The translations under genes and the position numbers were made by a program. Shown here piece by piece: positions 1-9,335 of a stretch of 64,000 bases of DNA; the stretch's first letter is position 1, and the number at the start of each line of letters is the position of its first letter. The notes under the pieces are model-generated. The model searched no databases, was not told the origin of the DNA, and saw nothing but the letters and a program-made list of their open reading frames with translations. Source of the stretch: Methanomicrobiaceae archaeon (GTDB lineage: Archaea > Halobacteriota > Methanomicrobia > Methanomicrobiales > Methanomicrobiaceae); contig JARVGI010000003.1 in the NCBI GenBank assembly GCA_029762625.1, positions 1 to 64,000 on the forward strand, given 5' to 3'.

Positions 1-324
1 GAGTGCGGTATCAGAGCCCGCAAGCCCGAGGGCGCGGAGTGCGACGCCCTCGGCCGTGACCAGAAGGGCGTAGTCGTCTTGTGCCGTCCCGATCCGGCAG
101 TTATTGCCGCTGCCCGTGATGGACAGCGCTTTGTCGACGACGACCAGGCCCGGGTAGGCGCCCGCCCGCACCTCGATGGCATCGCCGGGGGCGGCCGCGT
201 CCACCGCGGACTGGAGATCGGCGTAATCGCCGCCCGATTCGGCCACCACCAGTGGTGCGGCCTGGGCCGGTATGGCGAGGACAGCGAGGGCGACTGCGAT
301 AAGGAGTACATGCATCGGCTTCAT
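1..324 (-). CDS. Secreted NosD/pectate-lyase-like beta-helix protein (partial)
   Basis: This reading frame starts at an ATG (324-322) and runs off the left edge of the window, so only the first 108 residues are visible. They begin with a clear Sec signal peptide (hydrophobic stretch ending in PAQA). The next part, GGDYADLQSAVDAAAPGDAI, is the usual first strand of a parallel beta-helix surface protein, followed by a 'VVVDKALSITGSG' repeat. The start overlaps the stop of the upstream gene by 4 bp (ATGA), so it is probably the third gene of a translationally coupled operon of secreted proteins. The rest of the protein and its true length lie outside the window. The ligand or role is unknown; a cell-surface function is inferred. 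Confidence 0.8.
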   Translation of the reverse strand, partial: MKPMHVLLIAVALAVLAIPAQAAPLVVAESGGDYADLQSAVDAAAPGDAIEVRAGAYPGLVVVDKALSITGSGNNCRIGTAQDDYALLVTAEGVALRALGLAGSDTAL

Positions 325-2228
325 AGCTTCACCGCCTTTACCGTGGCGTCACGCGAAACCTCGCCGTTCACCTCGACCGTGATATCGAAGTAGTCGCCGA
401 ATGGTCGCCAGGAATAGTCGACCCTGTCCTCGTAGTGCCACCGCCGCGCATAGGTCTCGCTGCCGGTCTTGTCGAGCAGGCCGTTGACGTTCGGGTCACG
501 GAAGTAGTCAACGAGCGGGTAGCGGCTCAGGTCGCCGAATTGTACCGGCGCAGGTCGGGCGCCGAGTGGAGAGATGGCGCGGCTCCAGTCGTCCGAACCC
601 TCGTAGTGCGTGGTGCCGGAGACCCCCGCGAAGGTGAGATCGCCGGCGTAGTCGAAGGTTCCGGTCGTTCCCACCGGGATGGGCACCGGGCTGAGCGCCA
701 CGAACAGCGTGCCCAGGCGTTCGTCGACCATGAGGTTGATGGAGGGGGCGCTATTCAGGCTTCCCTGCCCCTGCGTCGTCCAGCGCATGATGTCGGTGCC
801 GATCACGATCGGGCGATACTCGCTCTCGGTCGCCATCAGCCCCTCATACCAGGAGGTTCCCTGTTCGGCATACCGCAGGGAGGCGGTGGTCGCCTCCTGC
901 CCCGAGTACTTGTCCCATGTGGTGCGGGCGTCAAAGCCAAAGGAGTAGGTGCTCTCCACCTGATCGTCGACCGCTCCTGTCTGGGTGTAGTGGTACATCC
1001 CCGTCCCCTGCTCGTCCCAGGTGATGGTCACCCGGTATTCGTCTTTTTTCACCTCGATCACCACAAACGCCTCGATGGCGTCCAGGTAGCCGCGCCCGAC
1101 GTCCTGGTAGAGGATGCGGAGTTTCTCCATCCGCTCCTCGCTGCCGGCGATGAATTTCAATGCCACCTGCCCGTTCGCATCGGTGACCGGCTGGCCGCGG
1201 CTGTCGGTCGCGCCCATGGGGATCACCCGGGCGGCCGACGAGAGCATGGCCTTCTCGAGCAGCAGCGTCCTGCCCGCGAGGGGGCTGCGGGCGCCGTTTG
1301 TGTCCACGGAATAGAGGGAGAGGGTAATATCGGTCGCCTCCCGGAGCGAGATCCGGGGCTTTGCCACGGTTGCATCGAGCATGATCCCCTCGATGCCGAT
1401 CGTCACCGGCGCATACGTTTTCTTCTGCCCGCGGCCGACCGCCACCACCCGGAACGAATCTTCGCCGGCGGTCCGCCCGCGGGAAACGTCGAGCTTGTAG
1501 GTCAGGTGGGCGATCCCGTCGGCGCCGGTCTTCGCGGCCGTGACGGTGCCGCGGGTCTCGCCGCCGTCGGATTTGACTTCAACTCCTTCCACTGCCGCAC
1601 CGCGGCAGTTCTTCACCGCGACGGCCACATCGGCCGTCTCCCGGCCGGCATCGGGTGCGACCGACGCCGGGGTGACCGTCACGGCGAGGGCGGGGTCGCG
1701 GGGCGGGACCGGGTGCGCCGTCTCGTGGGCGAGGATTTTGGCGGCAAGGTCGCCCATGTCCCGGACCAGTACGGGCACCGCTGCCGGCAGTTCGTCGACT
1801 GACCCGGTCTCCGCCGTGGCCCGGGTGACCACGATGCCGAGGTCGGCGTCGATGAGCGAGGAGGAGAGCACATAGCGGGACCCGACCTGGCTCACCTGCA
1901 GGCTGACCGCGTACTCGGTGCTGGCCCTCGCCCCGATCGCCGCGAACCGCTCCTCCGCCCCTTCGTCGTTGCCGAGCAGGACGTTCTGGCGTTCATGCTG
2001 CAGCAGGGTCCCGATGTCCTGGTTTGAAATCACCGAGACGCCGGGGTTTGCGTTCCGCAGTGTGATGGAGTAGGCGTCGTTGAGGGCGGCGGCCTGGTCG
2101 GCCGTGACGGTGTCGGCCCGGAGATCCGCCGGCAGCAGGCGAAGGGAGGGCTTCGAGCATGCTGCCGCCGCCGGTGCCGCGATGAGCATGGCGAGGAGCA
2201 GCAGACAGATCCAGATGGCCGGCTTCAT
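321..2228 (-). CDS. Secreted protein with FlgO/TolB-like N-terminal domain and Ig-like domains
   Basis: A 635-residue exported protein. Residues 1-23 form a Sec signal peptide ending in AAPAAAAC; the Cys could be a lipid site, but the lipobox is weak. Residues of about 30-165 look like the small alpha/beta domain of FlgO/TolB-N type proteins (YAVSLQVSQVGSRYVLSSSL, then a segment on NAGDL-like helices). Residues of about 175-290 and 290-400 look like bacterial Ig-like (big) domains ('GVEVKSDGGETRGTVTAAKT', 'GRTLLLEKAML'). The C-terminal third has no motif I recognise. It overlaps its upstream and downstream neighbours by 4 bp at both ends (ATGA), which argues for co-translation with the two beta-helix proteins. 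The function is unknown; assembly or anchoring of surface proteins is only a guess. Confidence 0.75.
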   Translation of the reverse strand: MKPAIWICLLLLAMLIAAPAAAACSKPSLRLLPADLRADTVTADQAAALNDAYSITLRNANPGVSVISNQDIGTLLQHERQNVLLGNDEGAEERFAAIGARASTEYAVSLQVSQVGSRYVLSSSLIDADLGIVVTRATAETGSVDELPAAVPVLVRDMGDLAAKILAHETAHPVPPRDPALAVTVTPASVAPDAGRETADVAVAVKNCRGAAVEGVEVKSDGGETRGTVTAAKTGADGIAHLTYKLDVSRGRTAGEDSFRVVAVGRGQKKTYAPVTIGIEGIMLDATVAKPRISLREATDITLSLYSVDTNGARSPLAGRTLLLEKAMLSSAARVIPMGATDSRGQPVTDANGQVALKFIAGSEERMEKLRILYQDVGRGYLDAIEAFVVIEVKKDEYRVTITWDEQGTGMYHYTQTGAVDDQVESTYSFGFDARTTWDKYSGQEATTASLRYAEQGTSWYEGLMATESEYRPIVIGTDIMRWTTQGQGSLNSAPSINLMVDERLGTLFVALSPVPIPVGTTGTFDYAGDLTFAGVSGTTHYEGSDDWSRAISPLGARPAPVQFGDLSRYPLVDYFRDPNVNGLLDKTGSETYARRWHYEDRVDYSWRPFGDYFDITVEVNGEVSRDATVKAVKL

Positions 2229-5200
2229 GCGATCACCCCGGGGTTCATGCCGATGGCACGGGTGGCCGCGGTCACCGTCACCGGATCGCCCGGCAGCACC
2301 AGGACGCGGTTTGCCGTGCTCACCGGAATGAGATGGACGGTGCCGTCTCCGGCAACCGTCTCGCCGCCGATCCAGTAGGTACCGGGCGCTGCCCGGAAGG
2401 TGACCGCCCCATGGGCCCCCTCGGTGATCGTCTCGCCGACCGGATCGAGGGTGATCCCGTCGATCAGTACGACCCTGCTCTGCACCGTGCCGGGATCGAG
2501 GCGCACGACGAGATCGGTTGCCTCACGGGAGACCTCGAACGCGGCGAAATCGCTGGCGAGGGTGGTCCCGTCCCCGTCGGCGAGGGTTGCCCGGAGGAGA
2601 TAGGTCCCTTCGTCCCAGTCAGCGTCCACCACGCGGTTGATGGCGTGCAGGTAGGCGGTGCCCGCCTGCGGCCCGGTCGCCCCCGGGAGGGAGACCACGC
2701 TGCCGTCCGGCACCTCGAGCCACATCACGAGCGAGGCATCCGCCCCTGCTGCGCCGGTCACGACCGCGCAGTCGGCCATCACCCGCATGCCGTCCCCGTA
2801 CCACTCGCGGTCCAGGTAGACCTTCACCGCGGGCTCGGCGGAGATGAAGATGTTGGTCGATGCGAACGCCACCAGCAGGCCGTCGGATGTGCGCTCGAGG
2901 TCGGCGCAGAGCCGGTAGGGCCCCGGCGTCATCGTGTCGGTGACGGTGAGCGCTCCCGGGATGCGGCCGTAGTGGTTGGCGGCGACGAGGGCGGGGTCCA
3001 GCGGAGCGGGGTCCGATCCGCCGCCGGGGAAGGCGATGGCCGTCCCTTCGGGATCGACCAGGTAGACGGTGGCCGTGCAGGGATCATCCGGGGCGATGCC
3101 GAAGATCTCCGTCCACGCCTCCAGCCGGTCGCCGGGCGAGAGGGCCCGGGTGCCGGTGAAGATGTCGATGGAGGGGAAGGAGTCCTGCAGGGCAGGAGTG
3201 ATGGCGACATCGCGCACCTCCCACGCATCATCGGCGGATGCGCTGGAGGGGTTCTGTGCATGGACGAAGGAGATCACGTTCTCTGTGCCGGGCACCACGA
3301 AGGCCGCGGGCACCTGTATGCTATACCGCGTCCAGCCGGTCGATGCGTCGGGCGTCCCGACGAGGCCGCCGGCGTCCTGCGAGGCGACGAGCACAGCATC
3401 CTCGCCCATGACCCCGGCGAGGTGGCGGTTGAGGTAGACGCCGATCTCATTCTCTTCGATGCCCGTCCCCTCGAAGGTGAGGGTGGCGTCGACCGGGCGG
3501 GCCATGAAGCTGTAGACCGTCTCGTCGGGGAAGCCGGGCGACCCGCCGCTCTCCCCTTCGCCGAGGGCGAGGGGGATCACCGCGAAGTCGACCGATCCTG
3601 TGCCGATCCTGCCGACAAAGTCCAGCCCGGTGATGGTGAGGGTGTGGCCGCCGAGCACGAGCCGCTCGAGGCTCGCCCCTGTTCCGGCGGGGACGATGAT
3701 GTCGGGGCCGTCATCGAGGCGGTACCAGGCCCGGGAAAGGGAGACCGGGGACGTATAGCGCACCGCAACGCTACGGTCCGCAATACTTCCTGCATCCGGC
3801 GAGGTAATGGTGATGGCAAAGACGGGCTCTCGCTCCGGGGGCAGTTCCGGCGGGGTGTCGTCGCCGGAATCGCCGCTATCACCGGGGGTTGTGGTGGGTG
3901 CGGGGGTCGGCTCTTCTGTGGGTTTTTCCGTTGGCTCCTCGGTTGGCTCCTCGGTTGGCTCCTCGGTTGGCTCCTCAGTTGGCTCCTCGGTTGGCTCCTC
4001 CGTCGGCTCTTCCGTGGGCCCCGGCGTCGGCCCGGCGTCGAGGAGGGGGTGGAGGTCCCCGCCGTTCAGGATCCCGCCGCTTGAGGTGTGGTGGACAAAG
4101 GTATCGCCGAGCCCGTCGCCGTCCGAATCCGTTCCTGCATAGTCGCTCCACGCGTTGCCGGCGACCCAGGCATAGCCGAGGATGTTCGTGCCCATGAACG
4201 GGGTCGCGTTCCAGCGGTTCCCGCTCCCCCCGGCCTGTGCGTTGAATGCGGTGTTGTCGAAAATGTTGTCGTAGAAGAGACTGTTGCTGGCCGCGGTATT
4301 GACCCCCGTTCCCTGCAGAGTGGCGGCATCTATGTTGGCGATGGTGCACCCGGTCACGGTCAGGCCCTCCATGGATCCCGTGGAGATGCCGGTGCCGGAC
4401 CCGGGCTCAGTGGTAACGCCGTTGTTGGTGATCGTCGTGTCGCGGATGGTGATGTCGCCGCAGTTGTAGTAGAGCAGAATCCCGACATCCACGTTCGCGG
4501 TCACCTCCGATCCCTCGATGGTGCAATTGGTCGCCTTTTCGAGGTAGATCCCGGCCGGCCGGTAGACGTCGCTCCGGCCGTTGCTGCCGACGTATGCGCT
4601 GCTGATGACGGTGTCCGCCACATCAAAGCAGAGGATGCCGCACTCTGCGTTGCCCTGTGCCGTCACGCCCTCGATGGTGGACCCGCTCACATTGTAGAGG
4701 AAGAGGCCCTGCATGTTCTTTTTAAGGTAGACGTCGCTGACTTCCACGTCCCGGCAGTCGATGAGGGCGAGGTAGCCGGGCGCGGGGTTGAGGGTGGTGT
4801 AGTCGAACACCCTTCCTGTCTCGCCGATGAAGTAGTAGAGCGGCAGGCCGTCGAGGGTGTTGTCGGTCGTGATGGTGTGCGTCGACGGGCTGGGCGCATA
4901 CGTCCAGTCGTTGGTGAACCCGAAGTGGTAGGTGTTGTCCACCATCTGGTTGTCCTGCATGGTCACTCGCCGTGCCGCAGGTTCGATCCAGATGCCATAG
5001 GTCTGGTGCGAGACGGTGTTGCCCTGCAGCACGGTGTCGTCACCGCTCACGATGTGGATGCCGCCGCGGCTCCACTCGCAGGGCCCCGCGATGGTGGAGT
5101 TGCGGATCTGGGTGCGGTGCCCCCGCACCCAGATGGTATTTGCGCCGGCGAGCTGGGCGCCCTCGATGGTGGTGTCGCTCACCTTGTCGAGCACGATCCC

Positions 5201-8200
5201 CCAGGCGTCCTCCTCGTCGTCGATGGTGGTGTCGGTGATGATGGTGCGGGTGGAGACGGGGTCCGAGGAACTGCCGATTTTCTGGACGACGATGCCGTAG
5301 TGGGCGGCATCGGTCACCACGCAGTCCGTGACCGCCGTATCCGTCGCCTGGTCGATCACCACCCCGTCGTAGGTGTCGTTGATCGTGCACCTCTCGATCA
5401 CGGCGGTGCCGGAGCGCTGGTTGACGTAGATGCCTTTATAGGCCCCGTCGATGGTGCAGTCCCGCACGGTGACCCGGTCCGCCTCGCCAAAGGCGCTCCA
5501 GTCGCCGCTGACCCAGCCGGCCGTGCCGATGCGGATGCCGGAGGCGATGGTGGGGGCGCGTGAGATCCCGGAATGAGTCCAGTACCCCTCCCGGATGACG
5601 AAGCCCTCGAAGACCACATCATGGGCGGCGATGGCCACGACGTCCCCTGCGTCGTTGTCGAGGGCATCCTCCGCAAGCCCGACCAGCACCGGCATGCCGA
5701 TGCCGGTGACGGTGATCGCGTGGTCGATGCGATGGTTGCCGGTGTAGGTGCCGGGATAGACGAGGATGGTGTCGCCGTCCATGGAGTCGGCGAGCGCTGC
5801 CGTGAGGTTCTCGTAGTCGGCCGATCCGCCGGGAACCTGGGCGTTGTCATCGTCCACGGTGAACACGGCGGGGAGCCGCTCGAGGGTGGTGAAATGGTCA
5901 GGAGGATCGCTCGTGGCGTTGCGGGTGGCGTCATCTGCTCGTTCTGAATAACACCGGTAGTAGTAGGTGGTGTCCGGAAGCAGCCCGGCAAGGGGGATCG
6001 AAGGTGCGGTGGTCTCATTGTGCCATGCCGACCACACGGCGCCTGCAAGCCCGGAATCCGTCCCGTAGAGGACACGGTTGTTGCTGGTCACGCCGTTTGC
6101 GATGGTCCATCCCACGGTGGCGCTCTCGTTCGTTATTTCGGAAGCCCCAATCCCGCTGAAGGTCGGTACAGGCTGCAGGACGGGCCCGATCGGCATAAGC
6201 GGGTAGAGATCGGAGTTTATCACCCCTCCCTCGGGTTCGTAGATATCATAGGGGTCGTCGCCAACGCCATAGGGAAGCTCATCATCGCTCCCGCTGTAGT
6301 CGCTGTAGCGGTTGCCCCTTTTAAGGCTCTCGTTGTACCAGAAGTTCTTCGGTGAGGTGGAGCCTGATTCTGCGGCGTTGTTGTAAAAACCGCCGCCTAT
6401 CTCGCAGTAATTGTCGAAATCATTGTAATAGAGCTCGTTGCCGGATGAGTCCTCGAGCCAAATCCCGGGGAAACCGTCGTCGGCGTTGCCGGTGCAGGTG
6501 TTGTTGAAGATTTTGCCCGCTGTTGCGAGGTAAAGCCTGATGCCGCCGGCCGCATTGTCCTCGCAGGTGTTGTTGTAGAGCACCGTGCCGTCCGCATCAT
6601 CCACGTGGATGCCTATCCCGTTTGCGGAGAGATGGTTGTCCTCGATGCGGGCCCCGTCGGCGAGGGCATCGATCCCGTACGTAGCACCGGTGACCGCGAA
6701 TCCTTCGAGCAGGCAGGATGGAGAGGTGATCTCGAACCCGATGCCGTCGGACGCCTGCACCTGCGGCATACCTTCACCCGTAAGGGTGATGCTCCGGTTC
6801 ACCACCACTTCCTCGGGGTAGGTGCCGCTCTGGACCACCACCGTATCGCCGTCCCTTGCCGCGTTAACTGCCGCCTGGATTGTCCCGAAGTCGCCGGGGA
6901 CGGTGAAGGTCATCGGCCCTGCGGCGTGCACGAAGATGGTTGTGGCGGTGGTGTCGGTCACGGCGGTGTCGTCGGTGACGGTGAGGTTCACCTCGTAGAA
7001 GCCGGCCGAGGCGTAGCTGTGGGTGGGGTGCTGGACCTCAGCGGTCCCGCCGTCGCCGAACTCCCAGGCCCACGCCGTGATGGTCCCGTCGGTATCGGTC
7101 GAGGTGTCGGTGAACTGGATGGTATCATCCGTGTCCGGCGATGCGGGGCTGAAGGTAAAGGCGGCGGTGGGTGGGTAGCTGTCGGCGGCAGCGGTGGTCG
7201 CCGTGCTGTTCGCCCACGCGGGATTGACATTTTCACTGTCGTCCACCGTCCTCGTGCCGATCTCGTATCCGGTGGATGGCGACAGCCCGGTTGCGGTATA
7301 GGTCTGGACGCCGGGGGTCACGTTGGCCCGGAAGGCGCCGTCAAGGGAGACCATCACCTTCGCGAAGTCGGCATCGGCCGGATCGGTCCAGGTCCAGGTG
7401 ATGGAGGTGGGGAGGACGGTGGTAGCGGAAAGGTCGGTCACGCTCGCCGGCGGTGTCGTGTCTTCGGGCTCCGTTGTCGCCGCATTGGTCACCACGGTCG
7501 GGTTTTCGTTGCCGGTGGCGTCCACGGTCCTCGTCCCGATCTCGTACGCGGTGGACGGCGACAGCCCGGTTGCGGTGTAGGTCTCGACCCCGGCGTTCAC
7601 GTTCGCCTGGAAGACGCCGTCAAGGGAGACGATCACCCGGGCGAGGTCGGCATCTGCCGGGTCCGTCCACTCCCAGGTGATGGAGTCGGGGGTGGTGGCG
7701 GTCTCCCCGAGACCGGTGACGGGCCCCGGCGGGGTGGTGTCCGGCCCGGAGCCGCCGGTGATGTAGGAGGCCTGCCCCTCCACCAGGGGATGCCAGTCGT
7801 CGTTGGAGGAGCAGGGGGAGAAGGGGATTTCGGTATCCCCGATGCCGTCCCCGTCGCCATCCGACCCAGTGTAGGTGTCCCAGTAGTTGCCTGTGTAGTT
7901 GGTGTACTGCGAACCCTGGTAGGTGTAGGTGATCTCCGAGGGACTCTCCCAGGACGTGGTGGACGATAGTTTGTCCACGTGACCGCTTTCGCTGTTCATG
8001 AAGGAGTTCAGGTAGAAGAGATTCGGCGTGGTCTGGCCCGCACCATAGAGATACACCCCGTAGTCGTTACCGTTGAGGATGTTCCGGGTCACCGTGGTGT
8101 TGTCGGCTGAATCGAGGTAGATCCCCGCGCCGCCGAATCCCAGCCCACATTCCCGGATGGTGTTTCCGGATATCTCGTTGTCCAGCGAATCTGCGATCTC

Positions 8201-8827
8201 GATTCCGTAATAATTGTTGTTTGTCACCGTGTTTTCCGAGATCATGTTGGCATTGGCATAGAGAAGGTAGATACCATACCCGTCTCCCCATTCCGCCCCG
8301 TTGCTGCTGGCGTTGTTGCCGGAGATGACATTGTTATCCGCATACCGCAGGTAGATCCCGTACCCGTGGTTATTGGTGACCTCATTGCCGGAGATGGTGG
8401 TGCCGGAGATAGAGGCGCCGGAAGTGCCGACAATCTCGATACCTGCTGCCGCATTGTTCGTGAAGCGATTGCCCACGATCTCTGCATTATTTGCCTCCAC
8501 ATTGATTCCGGCCATCCCCTGTGAATTTCTGACATCGAAGCCTTCGAAACGCACGCCGTCGGCGGTAATGGTCACCACATTGGCAAAATTCCCGAGCGTC
8601 GTTCCGTCGAGCACCGGCCAGCCGCTCCCCCGCAGGGTGAGCTGCTTGTCGATCAGAATCTCTTCGCTGTACGTCCCGCTGTTCACGATGATCGTGTCCC
8701 CAACCGAGGCGCCATCGATTGCCGCCTGGATGCTCTCGCCGGGACTGACGGTGAATTCCGCTGCCTGTACGCCGGGCAGCAGGACCAGAAGAAAAATGCT
8801 GCACACTAATAATTGCCATGCTCTCAC
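2225..8827 (-). CDS. Giant secreted mosaic surface protein (NosD beta-helices, FN3, PKD)
   Basis: About 2200 residues. I prefer the GTG start at 8827 because it has GGGAGG upstream and leads straight into a signal peptide (RAWQLLVCSIFLLVLLPGVQA); an in-frame GTG at 8848 lacks a ribosome site. Approximate domain order: beta-helix I (25-350, many NNYYGIEI-type strands), two fibronectin III domains (362-455 and 456-548, both starting DTTPP), a PKD domain (550-632, WEFGDGG), beta-helix II (639-880), an FN3-like domain (886-980), beta-helix III (990-1596), a TEEP-repeat linker (about 1606-1655) and a C-terminal region of beta-sandwich character. Such mosaics are common cell-surface proteins of methanogens. 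Carbohydrate binding or adhesion is inferred. The protein leads a three-gene operon joined by ATGA overlaps. Confidence 0.85.
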   Translation of the reverse strand: MRAWQLLVCSIFLLVLLPGVQAAEFTVSPGESIQAAIDGASVGDTIIVNSGTYSEEILIDKQLTLRGSGWPVLDGTTLGNFANVVTITADGVRFEGFDVRNSQGMAGINVEANNAEIVGNRFTNNAAAGIEIVGTSGASISGTTISGNEVTNNHGYGIYLRYADNNVISGNNASSNGAEWGDGYGIYLLYANANMISENTVTNNNYYGIEIADSLDNEISGNTIRECGLGFGGAGIYLDSADNTTVTRNILNGNDYGVYLYGAGQTTPNLFYLNSFMNSESGHVDKLSSTTSWESPSEITYTYQGSQYTNYTGNYWDTYTGSDGDGDGIGDTEIPFSPCSSNDDWHPLVEGQASYITGGSGPDTTPPGPVTGLGETATTPDSITWEWTDPADADLARVIVSLDGVFQANVNAGVETYTATGLSPSTAYEIGTRTVDATGNENPTVVTNAATTEPEDTTPPASVTDLSATTVLPTSITWTWTDPADADFAKVMVSLDGAFRANVTPGVQTYTATGLSPSTGYEIGTRTVDDSENVNPAWANSTATTAAADSYPPTAAFTFSPASPDTDDTIQFTDTSTDTDGTITAWAWEFGDGGTAEVQHPTHSYASAGFYEVNLTVTDDTAVTDTTATTIFVHAAGPMTFTVPGDFGTIQAAVNAARDGDTVVVQSGTYPEEVVVNRSITLTGEGMPQVQASDGIGFEITSPSCLLEGFAVTGATYGIDALADGARIEDNHLSANGIGIHVDDADGTVLYNNTCEDNAAGGIRLYLATAGKIFNNTCTGNADDGFPGIWLEDSSGNELYYNDFDNYCEIGGGFYNNAAESGSTSPKNFWYNESLKRGNRYSDYSGSDDELPYGVGDDPYDIYEPEGGVINSDLYPLMPIGPVLQPVPTFSGIGASEITNESATVGWTIANGVTSNNRVLYGTDSGLAGAVWSAWHNETTAPSIPLAGLLPDTTYYYRCYSERADDATRNATSDPPDHFTTLERLPAVFTVDDDNAQVPGGSADYENLTAALADSMDGDTILVYPGTYTGNHRIDHAITVTGIGMPVLVGLAEDALDNDAGDVVAIAAHDVVFEGFVIREGYWTHSGISRAPTIASGIRIGTAGWVSGDWSAFGEADRVTVRDCTIDGAYKGIYVNQRSGTAVIERCTINDTYDGVVIDQATDTAVTDCVVTDAAHYGIVVQKIGSSSDPVSTRTIITDTTIDDEEDAWGIVLDKVSDTTIEGAQLAGANTIWVRGHRTQIRNSTIAGPCEWSRGGIHIVSGDDTVLQGNTVSHQTYGIWIEPAARRVTMQDNQMVDNTYHFGFTNDWTYAPSPSTHTITTDNTLDGLPLYYFIGETGRVFDYTTLNPAPGYLALIDCRDVEVSDVYLKKNMQGLFLYNVSGSTIEGVTAQGNAECGILCFDVADTVISSAYVGSNGRSDVYRPAGIYLEKATNCTIEGSEVTANVDVGILLYYNCGDITIRDTTITNNGVTTEPGSGTGISTGSMEGLTVTGCTIANIDAATLQGTGVNTAASNSLFYDNIFDNTAFNAQAGGSGNRWNATPFMGTNILGYAWVAGNAWSDYAGTDSDGDGLGDTFVHHTSSGGILNGGDLHPLLDAGPTPGPTEEPTEEPTEEPTEEPTEEPTEEPTEEPTEKPTEEPTPAPTTTPGDSGDSGDDTPPELPPEREPVFAITITSPDAGSIADRSVAVRYTSPVSLSRAWYRLDDGPDIIVPAGTGASLERLVLGGHTLTITGLDFVGRIGTGSVDFAVIPLALGEGESGGSPGFPDETVYSFMARPVDATLTFEGTGIEENEIGVYLNRHLAGVMGEDAVLVASQDAGGLVGTPDASTGWTRYSIQVPAAFVVPGTENVISFVHAQNPSSASADDAWEVRDVAITPALQDSFPSIDIFTGTRALSPGDRLEAWTEIFGIAPDDPCTATVYLVDPEGTAIAFPGGGSDPAPLDPALVAANHYGRIPGALTVTDTMTPGPYRLCADLERTSDGLLVAFASTNIFISAEPAVKVYLDREWYGDGMRVMADCAVVTGAAGADASLVMWLEVPDGSVVSLPGATGPQAGTAYLHAINRVVDADWDEGTYLLRATLADGDGTTLASDFAAFEVSREATDLVVRLDPGTVQSRVVLIDGITLDPVGETITEGAHGAVTFRAAPGTYWIGGETVAGDGTVHLIPVSTANRVLVLPGDPVTVTAATRAIGMNPGVIA
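3929..4012 (-). repeat. 12-bp tandem repeat coding for a Thr-Glu-Glu-Pro linker
   Basis: Near-perfect tandem copies of GGTTGGCTCCTC (plus strand) encode about seven PTEE units in the linker between beta-helix III and the C-terminal region of the giant surface protein. The units differ by single bases (Cag/Ccg variants at the edges). Acidic Pro/Thr linkers of this kind usually act as extended, often glycosylated, spacers in archaeal surface proteins. The tandem arrangement makes the copy number prone to change by slippage. Confidence 0.9.
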
Positions 8828-8913
8828 GCCAGACCAATCCTCCCACACCCGAAGTGCCGGGAGGGTTGATCCGCACGGTTCCCGGCACCGGTGAATACAG
8901 GGAAAATTGTTGC

Positions 8914-8955
8914 GATTATATTAAAACTGCACCATTCGGGCCGTATATAAAAAAG
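8914..8955 (-). promoter_or_regulatory. Tandem TATA-like elements upstream of the giant surface protein
   Basis: Read on the minus strand, GTTTTAATATAATC (8927-8914) and CTTTTTTATATAC (8955-8943) both match the archaeal TTTATATA box. They lie 90-125 bp upstream of the preferred GTG start and would give leaders of roughly 65-95 nt. Inferred from sequence only. Confidence 0.5.
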
Positions 8956-8982
8956 ATGGAATATTTCTTCGATAATTATTAA

Positions 8983-9335
8983 TATGTGGGCATACTTCCC
9001 TCGTACATTAAAAATACCCCTGATTGTCATGAATTCAGGCGGCCGCGGGCCACAAGAGGGCCGCCGAAGAGGAGCTCGGGTGCGGATCGCCGGACCCCGT
9101 ACGGCCGGGCCATGCAGGCGGCTGAAGGGGGGATGGTGCGGAGGGTGCACGCCGCTGCGAACCCCTCCGGGCCGGAGAATGCATATGTGGGCATAATGCG
9201 GGGGGTACGGGGTGGCGGGTGCGTCCGGGGAACGTTCCTGTGGATTGGCTGCACACAGTATGGGTGCTGCCCGGATCCGCCCGCACTCCCCATGGCTCCG
9301 AAACATAGATGTTACCACAGCGGTATGTGGTCATA
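8983..9335. promoter_or_regulatory. Three copies of a TATGTGG(G/T)CATA element in the divergent spacer
   Basis: TATGTGGGCATA occurs exactly at 8983-8994 and 9184-9195, and with one change (TATGTGGTCATA) at 9324-9335, where it overlaps the MscS start codon. The outer bases form a TATG...CATA inverted repeat, as in many operator sites. The rest of the 8828-9334 spacer holds no convincing gene: the ORFs across it have no recognisable content. Confidence 0.4.

Noticed and set aside
2333-4084. Long plus-strand open frame (583 codons) opposite the giant surface protein
   Set aside because: Gly/Asp/Arg-rich sequence without a motif, caused by GC-rich antisense of the repeated coding region; the minus frame has signal peptide and known domains.
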